A DNA stretch of 6,142 nt from Bacteroidota bacterium (GTDB lineage: Bacteria; Bacteroidota; Bacteroidia; Chitinophagales; Chitinophagaceae), in NCBI GenBank assembly GCA_029778965.1, contig JAKPBL010000292.1, positions 1 to 6,142 on the forward strand, in the 5' to 3' direction. The notes beneath the pieces were generated by a model that was not told the DNA's origin, did no database searches, and was given only the letters and a program-made list of their open reading frames with translations. The position numbers and the translations under genes are program-made. Shown here piece after piece: positions 5,916 through 6,142 of this stretch. The first letter of the stretch is position 1. Each line of letters opens with the position of its first letter.

Positions 5916-6142
5916 TTATTGTTGTTGAAATGCACCCGCATCAGGATTTATTGGTGCGCGGGGTTGCCCGTCGAAGTCGATCCTGATGCCGGTCATGGTA
6001 CCGAGGCCAATGGCCGGCGAGCCGGGTTGCAGGTGAAGATCTACCGGTATATGCAGTTTGCCGGTCGACACAAAAAGGGGGTCGGCATTGGTCAGGGTGC
6101 CCACCGTATTATAGTCGTCGGGCAACAATTGCATTTTCCAGA
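5916..6142 (-). CDS. Right-handed parallel beta-helix / choice-of-anchor Q-type protein, C-terminal end (5' partial)
   Basis: Only the last 74 whole codons are in the window. The reading frame stays open to the right edge (Trp-Lys before the first visible Met), so that Met is probably internal. The visible part reads like the end of surface parallel beta-helix proteins: ADPLFV, then VDLHLQPGSPAIGLG, then IDFDGQPRAP and PDAGAF. It corresponds to the familiar pattern of DPxFV, DFHLxxGSPAIdxG, DxdGxpRP and DIGAYE found at the end of pectate-lyase-like or choice-of-anchor Q domains. Such proteins are generally exported, and some are polysaccharide lyases, but the catalytic part is not visible. 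It ends in QQQ and TAA without a type IX secretion C-terminal domain or any membrane anchor, so any targeting signal must be at the unseen N-terminus. It lies upstream of, and in the same direction as, the peroxidase gene. Confidence 0.75.
   Translation of the reverse strand, partial: WKMQLLPDDYNTVGTLTNADPLFVSTGKLHIPVDLHLQPGSPAIGLGTMTGIRIDFDGQPRAPINPDAGAFQQQ

Overview
The window looks like a chromosomal segment of a Bacteroidota bacterium, most likely of the Chitinophaga/Niastella type (Chitinophagaceae). The evidence is a SusC/SusD pair, no Shine-Dalgarno sequences at useful spacing, TAnnTTTG-like promoter elements, and a RicT protein with the cysteine-rich head I associate with this phylum. 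The genus assignment is inference from protein style and moderate GC only. Coding density is high, no stretch over about 80 bases lacks a gene, and I see no mobile element, tRNA, rRNA or CRISPR array.

Left half, plus strand (1-2640): the 3' end of a SusC/RagA-type TonB-dependent outer-membrane transporter, a complete SusD/RagB-type lipoprotein, and a lipoprotein of the calcineurin-like metallophosphoesterase superfamily. The gaps are only 17 and 12 bases, so the three are probably one transcript. SusC and SusD should form the outer-membrane uptake complex. The phosphoesterase may release phosphate from, or otherwise trim, a phosphorylated nutrient at the cell envelope. The substrate cannot be read from the sequence.

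Right half, minus strand (2668-6142, read right to left): the 3' end of a parallel beta-helix type surface or secreted protein, a glutathione-peroxidase-family thiol peroxidase with a signal peptide, holB (clamp-loader delta'), and ricT (PSP1-domain Fe-S protein). The peroxidase and holB are separated by 6 bases. The 53-base gap before ricT is very AT-rich and carries a candidate promoter. A strong hairpin followed by six Ts on the minus strand ends this run and separates it from the convergent phosphoesterase gene.

Most of the window is ordinary. The points most worth a second look are the two-ended decoration of RicT (a Cys-rich N-terminal head and a roughly 115-residue Q/N/R/G-rich tail), the holB-ricT adjacency that also occurs in Bacillus, the phosphoesterase lipoprotein tied to a SusCD pair, and the peroxidase coupled to a replication gene. 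I found no clear evidence of a new multi-gene system.
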